DNA of 64,000 bases, from contig NZ_CAJZAR010000037.1 of assembly GCF_914484835.1 (NCBI RefSeq), positions 248,001 through 312,000 on the forward strand, read 5' to 3'. The notes under the pieces were generated by a model. That model did not search any database. It was not told the origin of the DNA and saw only the letters and a program-made list of their open reading frames with translations. A program made the translations under genes and the position numbers. Shown one piece after another: positions 16,754 to 26,510 of this stretch; position 1 is the stretch's first letter, and the number at the start of each line of letters is the position of its first letter. The stretch comes from Paraburkholderia tropica. GTDB lineage: Bacteria; Pseudomonadota; Gammaproteobacteria; Burkholderiales; Burkholderiaceae.

Positions 16754-18892
16754 ATGACGTCAACCAGCCGTCGCCGTTTCCTGCAAACCGTCGCTTCCTC
16801 GGGCGCAGCCGCCGCCGCGATGACCGTGCTTCCCGAATCGATCCGCAACGCGCTCGCGATTCCCGCGAACTCGCGCACGGGTTCGATCCGCGACGTCGAG
16901 CACATCGTCGTGTTCATGCAGGAGAACCGCTCGTTCGACCACTACTTCGGTCATCTGCGCGGCGTGCGCGGCTATAACGACCGCCTGCCGATTCCGCTGC
17001 CGGGCGGCCTGCCGGTCTGGTATCAGCCGTCGAAGGAAGATGCCACGAAGCCGGTGCTGCCGTTCCACCTCGACACGCAGACCACCAGCGCGCAATGCGT
17101 CGGCGACCTCGATCACTCGTGGTACCCGACGCAATACGCGATCAACAACGGTCTCTACAATCAGTGGCCGCAGTACAAGACCGACATGACGATGGGCTAT
17201 TACCTGCGCGCGGATATTCCGTTCCACTACGCGCTGGCCGATGCCTTCACCGTCTGCGACAACTACTTCTGCTCGCTGCCCGGCCCGACGCATCCGAACC
17301 GTTCCTATCTGATGACCGGCATGGTCGATCCCACCGGCACGATGGGCGGCCCGCTGCTCGACAACAACGATTACGTCGACGGCGACGTGCCGCCCGCGTA
17401 TCAACTGCTGTCGTGGACGACTTATCCCGAGCGCCTCCAGGCCGCAGGCATTTCGTGGCAGATCTATCAGCAAGGCACCAACGGCAGCGATCCGCTGAAC
17501 GGCAACTACGGCACCAACATCCTGCAGAACTTCGCGAACTTCATCAACGCGCAGCCGGGCTCGGCGCTCTATCAGCGTGCGCAGACCGCCCGCACGATCG
17601 CCGATCTCAAGCAGGACGTGCTCGCGAACAAGCTGCCGCAAGTGTCATGGCTGCTGCCGCCCGCCGCGTTCTCGGAGCATCCGAAATACACGCCCGCGTA
17701 CGGCGCGGAATACACCTCGCAGATTCTCGATGCACTGACCTCGAATCCCGAAGTCTGGAGCAAGACCGTCCTCTTCATCATGTACGACGAGAACGACGGC
17801 TTCTTCGATCACGTCGTGCCGCCGCAGCCGCCCACGACGTCGGCGCAGGGCAAGTCAACGGTGAGCGTGGAAGGCGAAATCCATAACGTGGTGAATCCCG
17901 CACGCGGCGGCAAGTACACCGCCGACGGCCTGCCCTACGGGCTCGGTCCGCGCGTGCCGATGACCATCGTCTCGCCGTGGAGCAAGGGCGGTTTCGTCTG
18001 CTCGCAGGTGTTCGATCACACCTCGGTGATCCGCTTCATCGAAGAACGCTTCGGCGTGCAGGAGCCGAACATCACGGCATGGCGCCGCGCCGTGTGCGGC
18101 GACCTCACGACGGCCTTCGACTTCCGCACGCCCGATGCGTCGATGCCCACGCTGCCCGACACCAGCAATTACATGTCGATGGCCGATAACCAGTGCTCGG
18201 TCAACGCCGCGCCGACGGTGCCCGCCACGCCCGGCCCGATCGATCCGCAGGAACCCGGCGTGCGTTACGCCCGCGCGCTGCCCTACGAACTGCACGTGAA
18301 CGCCCACGTCGATACGACGAAGAACGCGCTCTCGATCACGTTCGCGAACAAGGGCCGCCAGGGCGCGCACTTCTACGTGTACGGCACGAACCGCACCGAC
18401 GGTCCGTGGCGCTACACGGTGGAAGCGGGCAAGTCGCTCGACGATACGTGGGACCTGAGCGCGACCAACGGCGTCTACGCGTTCGAAGTGCACGGCCCGA
18501 ATGGCTTCGTGCGCCGCTTCTCGGGCACGGCCGCGGCGTCGCAGACGACGCAGCAAGGCAAGCACACGAGCACGCCGCAACCCGAAGTCACGGCGCAATA
18601 CGACGTCGCCAACGGCAACCTGTTCCTCAAGTTCACGAACACGGGCAGCGGCCTCGCGCGCCTCACGGTCACGGACAACGCCTACGGTGCGCGCGAGCGC
18701 CTGGTCGTGGTGCCCGCGGGCGGACGCATCGAGGAACCGTGGGTGCTGGCGTCGAGCCATCACTGGTACGACCTCACGGTGACGAACCGCGACGACACGA
18801 GCTTCGCGCGCCGCTACGCCGGCCACGTCGAAACCGGCAAGCCGAGCATCAGCGACCCGGCTGCGGTCGCGCCGATCACGCAGATCAGCTAA
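16754..18892 (+). CDS. Phosphocholine-specific phospholipase C, Tat-exported
   Basis: 712 residues. The Tat signal STSRRRFLQTVASSG is at the extreme N-terminus. The catalytic phosphoesterase domain (PF04185) follows with IVVFMQENRSFDHYFG, YLMTGM, YDENDGFFDHVVPP and the later Asp/His-rich motifs of the non-hemolytic PlcN/PlcH family. Two C-terminal beta-sandwich repeats (DUF756 type) occupy roughly residues 510-700. The enzyme cleaves phosphatidylcholine and related lipids to diacylglycerol and phosphocholine after folding in the cytoplasm and Tat export. The SD is AAGGTG. A lipoprotein gene precedes it; a hairpin terminator follows. The family is certain, the subtype (hemolytic or not) is not. 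Confidence 0.93.
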   Translation: MTSTSRRRFLQTVASSGAAAAAMTVLPESIRNALAIPANSRTGSIRDVEHIVVFMQENRSFDHYFGHLRGVRGYNDRLPIPLPGGLPVWYQPSKEDATKPVLPFHLDTQTTSAQCVGDLDHSWYPTQYAINNGLYNQWPQYKTDMTMGYYLRADIPFHYALADAFTVCDNYFCSLPGPTHPNRSYLMTGMVDPTGTMGGPLLDNNDYVDGDVPPAYQLLSWTTYPERLQAAGISWQIYQQGTNGSDPLNGNYGTNILQNFANFINAQPGSALYQRAQTARTIADLKQDVLANKLPQVSWLLPPAAFSEHPKYTPAYGAEYTSQILDALTSNPEVWSKTVLFIMYDENDGFFDHVVPPQPPTTSAQGKSTVSVEGEIHNVVNPARGGKYTADGLPYGLGPRVPMTIVSPWSKGGFVCSQVFDHTSVIRFIEERFGVQEPNITAWRRAVCGDLTTAFDFRTPDASMPTLPDTSNYMSMADNQCSVNAAPTVPATPGPIDPQEPGVRYARALPYELHVNAHVDTTKNALSITFANKGRQGAHFYVYGTNRTDGPWRYTVEAGKSLDDTWDLSATNGVYAFEVHGPNGFVRRFSGTAAASQTTQQGKHTSTPQPEVTAQYDVANGNLFLKFTNTGSGLARLTVTDNAYGARERLVVVPAGGRIEEPWVLASSHHWYDLTVTNRDDTSFARRYAGHVETGKPSISDPAAVAPITQIS

Positions 18893-18936
18893 ACACCCAC
18901 TCGCGGCGGGCGCTCGCCCGCTGCTCCGATGTCCTC

Positions 18937-18966
18937 GCACGGCGCCTTCGGGCGCCGTGTGCTTTG
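18937..18966 (+). terminator. Hairpin after phospholipase C
   Basis: A 9-bp stem CACGGCGCC / GGCGCCGTG closed by the stable TTCG tetraloop, then TGCTTT. It sits 45 bp after the stop. Confidence 0.7.
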
Positions 18967-19199
18967 GCGCGCCCGCCTCGCCATCAATCCGCAGATTTCC
19001 TGCCACGCGCGCCGGGCTTGGGCACAAAAACGCCGCCCAGGCAAGCCGGTTTCGTACGATTCAGCGCCTTTCAGACACCTTTATGCGTTTTGTTGTAGAT
19101 GCGAATCATTTCTATTACCATCTGCACGTTTCTTTCATCGCACTTACACGCGAACACCGTCTGCCGGGGGCGCCCGGTCATCCGACTCACCAGAATAAT
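18967..19199. other. Upstream region of the TonB receptor
   Basis: This holds the Fur-like site listed separately. The frame is open from 18957 to the receptor start but reads as non-homologous, Arg-rich sequence. No small gene is supported. Confidence 0.45.
19098..19117 (+). promoter_or_regulatory. Probable Fur box upstream of TonB receptor
   Basis: GATGCGAATCATTTCTATTA contains the Fur core GCGAATCATT-T-TATTA seen in betaproteobacterial iron genes, 83 bp before the receptor start. Iron repression of the receptor is inferred. Confidence 0.6.
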
Positions 19200-21464
19200 A
19201 TGAAGAATACTGCTGCCGCGCGCCGATCCGGCCCTGGCTTCGCCGCTGAAAATGTTGGGGGCGCACGCATCTCGTTGAGCGCCGCGCTGCTCGTCAGCGC
19301 CGGTATCACGCTTTCCACGCTGTCGACCGCCGGCTGGGCGCAGGCCACCGCGCAGACAGAGGCGAAACCGGCGACGAATAACGACAAGAGCGACAACAAC
19401 GACAAGAGCGACCCGGCAACCGACACCGCCGCCGACGGCAAGGCGCTGCCCACCGTCAAGGTGAACGCCGCGCGCGACAGCGAAACGGCCTCGCCCAAGC
19501 GCGTGACGGCCGGCGCGCTCGGCAACCGGCGCCAGGTGGACACGCCGTTCTCGACCGATGTCGTGACGACGGAGCGCGGCAAGGATCTGCTCGCCAACAC
19601 GGCCAACGATCTCTTCAAATACGATCCGGCGGTGACCATCGTCGGCGACAACGCAACCGGCGAGAACTCCGCGTTCGCGATTCGCGGCCTCGCCGTGGAC
19701 ATGCTCAACGGCGTGAAAGTCGACGGCCAGAACTTCCCTTCCTGGGACACCGAACTATCGCTCGAACAGTTCGAGCAGGTGGAAGTGCTCAAGGGTCTTT
19801 CGGGCTTCATGTACGGCTTCAGCACGCCCGGCGGCATCGTCAATTACGTGCTCAAGCGCCCCACCGACGACCCGTACCGCAGCTTCTCGATCGGCTATCA
19901 ATCGGCGGGCGTGTTCAGCGAGAAGATCGATCTCGGCGGCCGTTTCGGCAACGACAATCGCTTCGGCTATCGCCTGAATCTCGTCAACGAAGACGGCAAC
20001 ACCGCCGAGGCGAACGGCCACGTGCGCCGCCAGGTAGCGTCGCTCGCGCTCGACTTCCGCATCACACCGGACCTCACGTGGACCGCCGACGCGTTCTATC
20101 AGAAGCGCAAGACCAACGGCACGCTGTTCGGCATCTATGTGGGCGGCGGGCTCGGCATTCCCGACGCGGGCAAGGTCACGCGCGACCTCACGCAGCCGCA
20201 GAACTTCTATCAAACCGAGATCGCCTCGTTCGGCACCGGCCTCGACTATCGCATTTCGGATGCGTGGCACGCGAGCCTGAAATACCGCTTCGCGAAGGAA
20301 AACCGCACCAACTCGGACAGCCTGCTCTACGTCTATAACGCTGCGGGCGATTATCAGAACACGCTGTATGCGGCGTTGACGCGCTACTTCTATCAGAACG
20401 TCGACGCAATGGTGGAAGGCAAGTTCGACACCGGTCCGTTCAAGCACGACGTGGTGATCGGCGCGAGCTATCAGACCCAGCAAAGCGAATACGACGACAG
20501 CGAAGGCTGGAACGACGGCTATAGCCTCGGCACCGGCAATCTGTACCAGAGCACGCTGCTCACGAACGACGCGGTGCATATCGGCGAAAACCTGTTCCGC
20601 CACGAACGCACCACGCAAACCGCGCTCTACGCGAGCGACACGGTGCAGATCACGCCGCGTCTTTCGGCGCTGCTCGGCCTGCGTTATACGCAGTTCCGCG
20701 ACCGCGTCTATAACGTCGATCAGTCGGTGCAGGCCGATTACAGCGCGAACCCCGTCACGCCCACCGGCGCGCTGATGTTCAAGCTCGATCCCGACACCAC
20801 GGTCTACGCGAGCTATGTGGAAGCGTTGCAGCAAGGCGGTTCGTCGAGCAACACCAACGTGAACTATCCGCAGACCTTCGGTCCACTCAAGAGCAAGCAG
20901 TACGAAGTGGGCCTCAAGGCCGATCATCGCAACTGGGGCGCGAATCTCGCGCTGTTCCGCATCGACCAGGGCTACGAGTACACCAACTCGGCCAACGTGT
21001 TCGTGCAGAGCGGCACGAAGCGTTATCAGGGCATCGACGCGAGCGGCTGGCTGCAACTCGCTGCCGACTGGCGTCTGATGGGCGGCGTGATGTGGCTGGA
21101 CGCGAAGGCCGTCGACGTCGACGATCCGAGCGTGGACGGCAAGCGCGTCTACGGCGCGCCGCGCTTCACGGCGACGGGCCGCGTGGAGTACAACCCGTCC
21201 TATCTGCGCGCGCTGACCGTGGCGTTCGGCGGCAAGTACGTCGGCAACATGGCGGTCGATGCGGCCAACACGCAGTTCGTGTCGGCGTACACCACGTGGG
21301 ATCTGAGCGCGAAATACGAAACCCAGGTTGCGGGCAAGGACGTGACGCTGCGCGCGGGCGTGAACAATCTGTTCAACCGCCGCTACTGGACCGCCGCGTG
21401 GGGCTATTACGTGATGCCGTCGGCCACGCGCACGTTCGTTGCGAACGCCACGCTCGAATTCTGA
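19200..21464 (+). CDS. TonB-dependent siderophore receptor
   Basis: 754 residues from the ATG at 19200. An extended signal peptide ends near TAGWAQA. A low-complexity Asn/Asp/Lys linker follows (NNDKSDNNDKSD), then LPTVKVNAARD, which resembles a TonB-box start. The plug domain has IRGLAVDMLNGVKVDGQNFP and the typical EVLKGLSGFMYGFSTPGGIVNYVLKRPT motif. A 22-strand barrel pattern continues to the terminal Phe (ATLEF). It imports a ferric siderophore across the outer membrane; the ligand is not deducible. The Fur-like box upstream suggests iron control. No siderophore biosynthesis gene is adjacent. Confidence 0.92.
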   Translation: MKNTAAARRSGPGFAAENVGGARISLSAALLVSAGITLSTLSTAGWAQATAQTEAKPATNNDKSDNNDKSDPATDTAADGKALPTVKVNAARDSETASPKRVTAGALGNRRQVDTPFSTDVVTTERGKDLLANTANDLFKYDPAVTIVGDNATGENSAFAIRGLAVDMLNGVKVDGQNFPSWDTELSLEQFEQVEVLKGLSGFMYGFSTPGGIVNYVLKRPTDDPYRSFSIGYQSAGVFSEKIDLGGRFGNDNRFGYRLNLVNEDGNTAEANGHVRRQVASLALDFRITPDLTWTADAFYQKRKTNGTLFGIYVGGGLGIPDAGKVTRDLTQPQNFYQTEIASFGTGLDYRISDAWHASLKYRFAKENRTNSDSLLYVYNAAGDYQNTLYAALTRYFYQNVDAMVEGKFDTGPFKHDVVIGASYQTQQSEYDDSEGWNDGYSLGTGNLYQSTLLTNDAVHIGENLFRHERTTQTALYASDTVQITPRLSALLGLRYTQFRDRVYNVDQSVQADYSANPVTPTGALMFKLDPDTTVYASYVEALQQGGSSSNTNVNYPQTFGPLKSKQYEVGLKADHRNWGANLALFRIDQGYEYTNSANVFVQSGTKRYQGIDASGWLQLAADWRLMGGVMWLDAKAVDVDDPSVDGKRVYGAPRFTATGRVEYNPSYLRALTVAFGGKYVGNMAVDAANTQFVSAYTTWDLSAKYETQVAGKDVTLRAGVNNLFNRRYWTAAWGYYVMPSATRTFVANATLEF

Positions 21465-21526
21465 TGCGCGCCGTATAGACGCTCTCCGGCGCAACGCGCT
21501 TCGGCCCCTGAAACACGGGGCCGTCC

Positions 21527-21559
21527 ACAAGGCCTTTCGCATTTGTCGAAAGGCCTTGT
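21527..21559 (+). terminator. Long hairpin after the TonB receptor
   Basis: A perfect 13-bp stem (ACAAGGCCTTTCG and its complement) with a 7-nt loop, followed by GCTTTG. A second small stem GGCCCC / GGGGCC lies just before it (21503-21522). Confidence 0.65.
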
Positions 21560-21691
21560 GCTTTGGGGGCCGCCTGCAAGCCTCGCGAAGCGATGGCACA
21601 ATGAGCGGTCTCGCGGCCCACGCGACGCGCGTTGCCGAGCGCGCCGCCGGCTTCCCCCCACCGTTGCATCGTTGCAAAGGATCGCCCCATC

Positions 21692-23134
21692 ATGAGTTCC
21701 AGCGTGAAGCCCTATCCGCATACCCAGATCTACGTCGACGGCGCGTGGCGCGCCGGCGCGAAGACGATCGCCGTGATCGACCCGGCCACCGAAGCGGAAA
21801 TCGGCCGCCTGAGCCTCGCGAGCGAACAGGATCTCTCGGACGCCGCCGAATCCGCCGCGCGCGCCTTCAACGCATGGCGCAAGGTCTCGCCGCTCGAACG
21901 CAGCAAGCTCATGCGCCGCGCCGCCGACCTGCTGCGCGAACGCGCGGGCGACATCGCCGCGATCATGACGCGCGAACAAGGCAAGCCGCTCGGCGAAGCG
22001 AAGGCCGAAACGCTCGCGGGCGCCGACGTGATCGACTGGTTCGCCGAAGAAGGCCGCCGCACCTATGGCCGCGTGGTGCCCTCGCGCACCGACGCCGTCC
22101 GCCAGATCGTCACGCGCGAACCGGTCGGCCCGGTCGCCTGCTTCACGCCGTGGAATTTCCCGCTGAACCAGGCCGTGCGCAAGGTCTCGGCCGCGCTCGC
22201 CTCGGGCTGTACCGTCGTGCTCAAGGGACCGGAAGAAACGCCGGCCAGCTGCGCGGCGCTGGTGCAGGTGTTCGTCGATGCGGGCCTGCCGCAAGGCGCG
22301 CTGAACCTGGTGTTCGGCGTGCCCTCGGAAGTGTCGTCGTATCTGATCGCGCATCCGGCGATCCGCAAGATTTCGTTCACGGGTTCGACGCCGGTGGGCA
22401 AGCTGCTCGCCTCGAAGGCCGGTGAACACATGAAGCGCGCGACGATGGAACTGGGCGGCCACGCCCCCGCCATCGTGTTCGCCGACGCCGACGTGCCGCG
22501 CGCGGCCAAACTGCTCGCGAGCGCGAAGATCCGCAATGCGGGTCAGGTGTGCATTTCGCCGACGCGCTTCATGGTCGAAGACGCCGCCTACGACGAGTTC
22601 GTCGAGCACTTCGTGGCGGCCATCAAGACGGTGAAGGTCGGCAACGGCCTGGAAGAAGGCGTGCAGATGGGCCCGCTCGCGAACGACCGCCGCCTCGCCG
22701 CGATGGAACGTCTCGTGGCCGACGCACGCGAACACGGCGCGAAGGTGCTCACGGGCGGCGAGCGCGTCGGCCGCGAAGGCTACTTCTTCGCACCGACCGT
22801 GCTGACCGACGTGCCGCTCTCCGCGCGCATCATGAACGAGGAGCCGTTCGGCCCGCTCGCGCCGATCACGCGCTTCTCGCGCTACGAAGACGCCATCGCC
22901 GAAGCGAATCGCCTGCCCTACGGCCTCGCCGCGTATGCGTACACGCGTTCGAGCGCCACTTCGGCGGCGCTCTCGGAAGACGTGGAAACCGGCATGCTGT
23001 CGATCAATCACCACGGCCTCGCGCTGCCCGAAGTGCCGTTCGGCGGCGTGAAGGATTCGGGCTACGGTTCGGAAGGCGGCACCGAAGCCATGGAAGCGTA
23101 TCTGGTCACGAAGTTCGTCACCGAGCATCGTTGA
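21692..23134 (+). CDS. NAD(P)-dependent aldehyde dehydrogenase, succinate-semialdehyde type
   Basis: 480 residues from the ATG at 21692; the SD AAAGGA is somewhat distant. ALDH landmarks are all present: the oxyanion Asn in [10 protein letters not shown], the cofactor loop [11 protein letters not shown], the general base Glu in [12 protein letters not shown], the catalytic Cys in [12 protein letters not shown], and [10 protein letters not shown]. The overall wording resembles the GabD/succinate-semialdehyde dehydrogenase branch ([12 protein letters not shown] at the end). It oxidises an aldehyde to the acid in the cytosol; the exact substrate is uncertain. No gabT-like neighbour. A strong terminator follows. 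Confidence 0.9.
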   Translation: MSSSVKPYPHTQIYVDGAWRAGAKTIAVIDPATEAEIGRLSLASEQDLSDAAESAARAFNAWRKVSPLERSKLMRRAADLLRERAGDIAAIMTREQGKPLGEAKAETLAGADVIDWFAEEGRRTYGRVVPSRTDAVRQIVTREPVGPVACFTPWNFPLNQAVRKVSAALASGCTVVLKGPEETPASCAALVQVFVDAGLPQGALNLVFGVPSEVSSYLIAHPAIRKISFTGSTPVGKLLASKAGEHMKRATMELGGHAPAIVFADADVPRAAKLLASAKIRNAGQVCISPTRFMVEDAAYDEFVEHFVAAIKTVKVGNGLEEGVQMGPLANDRRLAAMERLVADAREHGAKVLTGGERVGREGYFFAPTVLTDVPLSARIMNEEPFGPLAPITRFSRYEDAIAEANRLPYGLAAYAYTRSSATSAALSEDVETGMLSINHHGLALPEVPFGGVKDSGYGSEGGTEAMEAYLVTKFVTEHR

Positions 23135-23144
23135 TCGACGCACA

Positions 23145-23181
23145 CGCCGCGGCGCGCTGCAATTGCGCCGCGGCGTTTTTT
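23145..23181 (+). terminator. Intrinsic terminator of the aldehyde dehydrogenase
   Basis: An 11-bp stem CGCCGCGGCGC / GCGCCGCGGCG followed by six T residues. It also separates the convergent GFA gene. Confidence 0.9.
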
Positions 23182-23194
23182 ATCCGCGTATTAA

Positions 23195-23599
23195 TCAGGA
23201 TTCCGTAGAACTTCGCGGATGCTGCGGCAGATCGTCGGCCAGCTTCACCCATGCGAGCCGTTGGGAGACCCACGAGTGGCGGTCGGGCGGCGCGTCGTCC
23301 GGCCGATCGAGCGTGCCGGTCGCCACGTCGATCTCGTCCGCGAATGCCGCGCTGTGGTACGTGACCGGCGTGCCGCAGTCGGCGCAAAAGCCACGCTCCA
23401 CGTTCGGGCTCGACGCGTACCACTTCAAACTGCCCGCCGTCACGCGAAACGCCGTGCGCGCCACGCTGAGCCACGCGACGAAGGGCGCGCCCGACGCGCG
23501 GCGGCAATCCACGCAATGGCACGCCGTATTGCCGATCGCCTCGCCCGCGATCTCGTAGCGGATCTTCCCGCATAGACAGCCGCCCGTCAGCTTCAGCAT
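23195..23599 (-). CDS. GFA-family (glutathione-dependent formaldehyde-activating-like) zinc protein
   Basis: 134 residues. AGGAG precedes the ATG at 23599 by 7 nt. The fold's metal ligands are clear: GGCLCGKIRYE, then CHCVDCRR, then FCADCGTPVTY, matching the CxC, CxxC and CxxC pattern of PF04828. Despite the family name most members have no proven formaldehyde activity. Small, soluble and cytosolic. It is convergent with the aldehyde dehydrogenase; the shared position gives no clear pathway. Confidence 0.9.
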   Translation of the reverse strand: MLKLTGGCLCGKIRYEIAGEAIGNTACHCVDCRRASGAPFVAWLSVARTAFRVTAGSLKWYASSPNVERGFCADCGTPVTYHSAAFADEIDVATGTLDRPDDAPPDRHSWVSQRLAWVKLADDLPQHPRSSTES

Positions 23600-23632
23600 C
23601 GCCTGCTCCTGTGGGGTTTCGTGCGCCTTACG

Positions 23633-23691
23633 GTTGGGCCGCGGAGGTTGGGCCGCGTAGGTCGGGCCACGTAGGTCGGGCCACGAAGGTC
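23633..23691 (+). repeat. Tandem repeat, 14-bp unit, four copies
   Basis: The unit GTTGGGCCGCGKAG drifts to GTCGGGCCACGTAG over four head-to-tail copies (23633-23688). It lies in the gap between the GFA gene and the catalase-like gene. Confidence 0.85.
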
Positions 23692-23822
23692 ACCGCGAAA
23701 AAACTTCTGCACACGTGGAATAGACCGCGTGCCCGCCTTGTTGACGCCAGTAACAGCCCTTATTGGCCACCGACAGGACCGATCATGCCTCATCGTACCC
23801 ATTCGCGGCGCAGGAGCGCGCC

Positions 23823-24884
23823 ATGAGCCAGAACGCCATCTGCCTGCCGTGCCGGCTCGCGGCCATCGCGGCGGTCGTCGTTGGCGCGGCCGGCGCGTTC
23901 GCCTGGACCGCCGGCTGGCTCACGCCCAAACGCGTGAACGCCCCGCACATCATCAACACGTTCGAGTCGAATTACGGCGTGCATGCGGGCTTCCGCCGCA
24001 ATCACGCCAAAGGCCTCTGTCTCGAAGGCGAATTCGAAAGCAATGGCAACGGCGCCCGCGTCTCGCGCGCGGCCGTGTTCGCGCCGGGCGAGACGCCGGT
24101 GATCGGCCGCTTCGCCATTCCGGGCAGCAATCCGTCCGCGCCCGACGCCAGCACGCCGGTACGCAGCATGGCGCTGCTGTTCCAGCTGAAGGACGGCGAG
24201 CAATGGCGCACCGGCATGAATTCGACGCCCGTTTTCGTGGTTCGCACACCGAATCAATTTTATCAGCAACTGGTCGCCTCGAAACCCGATCCGGCCACAG
24301 GCAAGCCCGATCCCGCGAAACTCAATGCGTTTTTCGCGGCGAATCCTGAAACGCTGCCGTTCCGGCAATGGCTGAAGGCGCATCCGCCTGCGTCGAGTTT
24401 CGCCAACACGGGCTTCTACGGCATCAACGCGTTCCTGGCCACCGATGCGGAAGACAATACGCGCGCAATCCGCTGGCAAACCGTGCCCGAGATCGCCTAT
24501 GCGCCGCAGACCGACGCGCAAAAACGCGATCCCGACTTTCTCGCCGACGATCTCGAAGCACGGCTCGCGCAAGGCCCGCTGCTCTGGCGTCTCGTGCTGA
24601 CGGTCGGCCAACCCGGCGACCCGACCAACGACGCCACCCAGCAATGGCCCGCCGACCGCGAGCAGATCGATGCGGGCACGCTGGTGCTGCGCCGCGCGAC
24701 GCCGCAGCGCGAAGGCGCCTGCCGCGACGTGAATTACGACCCGACGATTCTGCCCGACGGCCTGAAGCCCTCCGACGATCCGCTGCTCGCGGCGCGCTCG
24801 GCCGCCTATTCCGTTTCGTTCAACCGCCGCACGCGCGAAGAAGCCGCGCAATCTCACGAACAGCACGGAGGAGCCCAGCCATGA
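23823..24884 (+). CDS. SrpA-type catalase-related heme protein
   Basis: 353 residues from the ATG at 23823, SD AGGAG. An N-terminal hydrophobic segment (residues 11-31) acts as signal or anchor, so the heme domain is likely periplasmic. The catalase core is short: the distal His is in RRNHAKG (H61), followed by CLEGEFESNG, then RSMALLFQLKDGEQWR and FYGINAFLATDA; the proximal Tyr is in RSAAYSVSFNRR (about 329). Such minimal catalases are usually called catalase-related peroxidases. The stop overlaps the cytochrome b561 start by 4 nt (ATGA), so the two are translationally coupled. Confidence 0.88.
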   Translation: MSQNAICLPCRLAAIAAVVVGAAGAFAWTAGWLTPKRVNAPHIINTFESNYGVHAGFRRNHAKGLCLEGEFESNGNGARVSRAAVFAPGETPVIGRFAIPGSNPSAPDASTPVRSMALLFQLKDGEQWRTGMNSTPVFVVRTPNQFYQQLVASKPDPATGKPDPAKLNAFFAANPETLPFRQWLKAHPPASSFANTGFYGINAFLATDAEDNTRAIRWQTVPEIAYAPQTDAQKRDPDFLADDLEARLAQGPLLWRLVLTVGQPGDPTNDATQQWPADREQIDAGTLVLRRATPQREGACRDVNYDPTILPDGLKPSDDPLLAARSAAYSVSFNRRTREEAAQSHEQHGGAQP

Positions 24885-25426
24885 AAACCGGCGCCACTCA
24901 TTTCAGCGGCCTCGCGCGGCTGATTCATTGGTCGATGGCAGTCCTGATCATTGCGATGCTGTTCGTGGGCGTGGGCATGGTCTCGACCGTGTCGCGGCTG
25001 CACGAAACGCTGATCGCGCTGCATCGCCCGCTCGGCATCGCACTGCTGCTGCTCGTGATCGTGCGCGTGGCCGTGCGGCTCACACGCGGCGCGCCCGCCC
25101 TGCCCGACGATATTCCCGCGTGGCAGCGCGCCGCCGCGCACGCCTCGCATCTCGCGCTCTATGGCTTGATGATCGCGATGCCGCTGATCGGCTGGTCGAT
25201 GTTGTCGGCGGGCGGCTATCCGGTCGTGCTCGCGAGCGGCGTGCAGTTGCCGCCGATCGTGCCGCGCGACGTCACGCTCTACGCGTGGCTGCGCGCGGCG
25301 CATACGTGGCTCGCGCTCGCGCTGTTCGCGACCGTGTTGCTGCATCTCGCGGCGGCGCTCTTTCACGCGCTGATCCGCCGCGACGGCGTGCTCGCAAGCA
25401 TGGCGCGCGGCGCGGTGCGAAACTGA
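24881..25426 (+). CDS. Cytochrome b561 (bacterial CybB type)
   Basis: 181 residues, four membrane helices. Heme ligands expected for the family are visible: H16 in RLIHWSM, H48 in LHRPLGI, and His in ASHLALYGLM and in AAHTWLALALF. The protein carries electrons from the quinone pool. Its ATG overlaps the catalase stop, and GGAGGAG lies upstream inside the catalase gene. The pairing suggests quinol-fed electron delivery to the periplasmic heme protein. Confidence 0.9.
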   Translation: MKTGATHFSGLARLIHWSMAVLIIAMLFVGVGMVSTVSRLHETLIALHRPLGIALLLLVIVRVAVRLTRGAPALPDDIPAWQRAAAHASHLALYGLMIAMPLIGWSMLSAGGYPVVLASGVQLPPIVPRDVTLYAWLRAAHTWLALALFATVLLHLAAALFHALIRRDGVLASMARGAVRN

Positions 25427-25493
25427 CGCGGCGCGCGCATCGAGCAGAGCGCGGGGCAACGCGAACACCACGCGAGCACCACGCAAGCACGCA

Positions 25494-26510
25494 TCAAACG
25501 TGCGCGTCCTGCCCCGTCACGGGCTGCACCGGCGGCCCCATGAACTCCTCCCGCAAGGCCTCGCGCGCGCTCTTTCTGCGCACCCACAACGCGGTGAGGA
25601 TCGGCACGAGAATCGCGGTGACGAGACACGAGGTCGCGACCATCGCCGTGGCGGCCGGCACGAGCGGTTTGAAACGCGGAATCATCTCGCCGATGATCGC
25701 GGGATTCGCGACCGCCGCGCCCGCCGTCGACGACGCCGCGAGTCCCGCCGCGCCATTGCCGCCCGCGATCAGACGATCGGCGAGAATCAGCGGAATGCCG
25801 GTCACGACGATCACGCCGAGGCCCAGCATCACGCCCGCGAAACCGCTCGTCGCGATCACGTTGAGGTCGATGCCGTTGCCGAGCGCGAAGCCGAAGAACG
25901 GTATCAGCGGATGCACGCAGCGCCCGAACAGATCGCGTAGATCGTGATCGAGATTGCCGAGCACGAAGCCGACGAGAAACGGCAGCACTGCGCCCGCGAA
26001 CAACCGCGGCTCGAAGAAGGCCACGCCCGTCGCGCCGAGAATGATCATGCTGACGAGCGGCCCCGATTCGATCGACATGAGCACGAACGCGCCCGCCTCT
26101 TCCTTCGTGCCGTATTGCTGCATGACGGCGGCATAGAGGCCGCCGTTGGTCATGTCCATCGAGGTCGTGATGGCGAGCACCGAAAGCCCCGCGAACAGCC
26201 CGGCCTTGACGCCGTCGGCGGGCAGATAGCGCGCCGCGACCAGCGTGGCGACCCACGCCACCGCCGTTTTCGTCGCGAGCAAGGTGCCCGATTTGCGCAG
26301 CACCGCGCCGGTCGCGCGCAGGTCGATGGTCGCGCCCATGCAGAAGAACCAGACCGCGAGAATCGGCACGGTGCCGGCGATCAGTCCATTGGTGAACGAC
26401 CCGAAGTACTTGCCCGCGCCGGGCGCGAACGTATGCACGCAGGCGCCGAGCAGCAAGGGCACCAGCATCAGGCCGCCTGGCACGCGGTCGATGGCCTTCT
26501 TCAGCTTCAT
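25494..26510 (-). CDS. kdgT: 2-keto-3-deoxygluconate permease
   Basis: 338 residues from the ATG at 26510, preceded by AGGAGGAGG. The family signature is clear: [63 protein letters not shown] and [12 protein letters not shown]. About ten membrane segments; an inner-membrane H+ symporter for 2-keto-3-deoxygluconate, a product of pectin or glucuronate breakdown. No kdgK or eda gene is adjacent in the window. It is convergent with the cytochrome gene. Confidence 0.92.
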   Translation of the reverse strand: MKLKKAIDRVPGGLMLVPLLLGACVHTFAPGAGKYFGSFTNGLIAGTVPILAVWFFCMGATIDLRATGAVLRKSGTLLATKTAVAWVATLVAARYLPADGVKAGLFAGLSVLAITTSMDMTNGGLYAAVMQQYGTKEEAGAFVLMSIESGPLVSMIILGATGVAFFEPRLFAGAVLPFLVGFVLGNLDHDLRDLFGRCVHPLIPFFGFALGNGIDLNVIATSGFAGVMLGLGVIVVTGIPLILADRLIAGGNGAAGLAASSTAGAAVANPAIIGEMIPRFKPLVPAATAMVATSCLVTAILVPILTALWVRRKSAREALREEFMGPPVQPVTGQDAHV

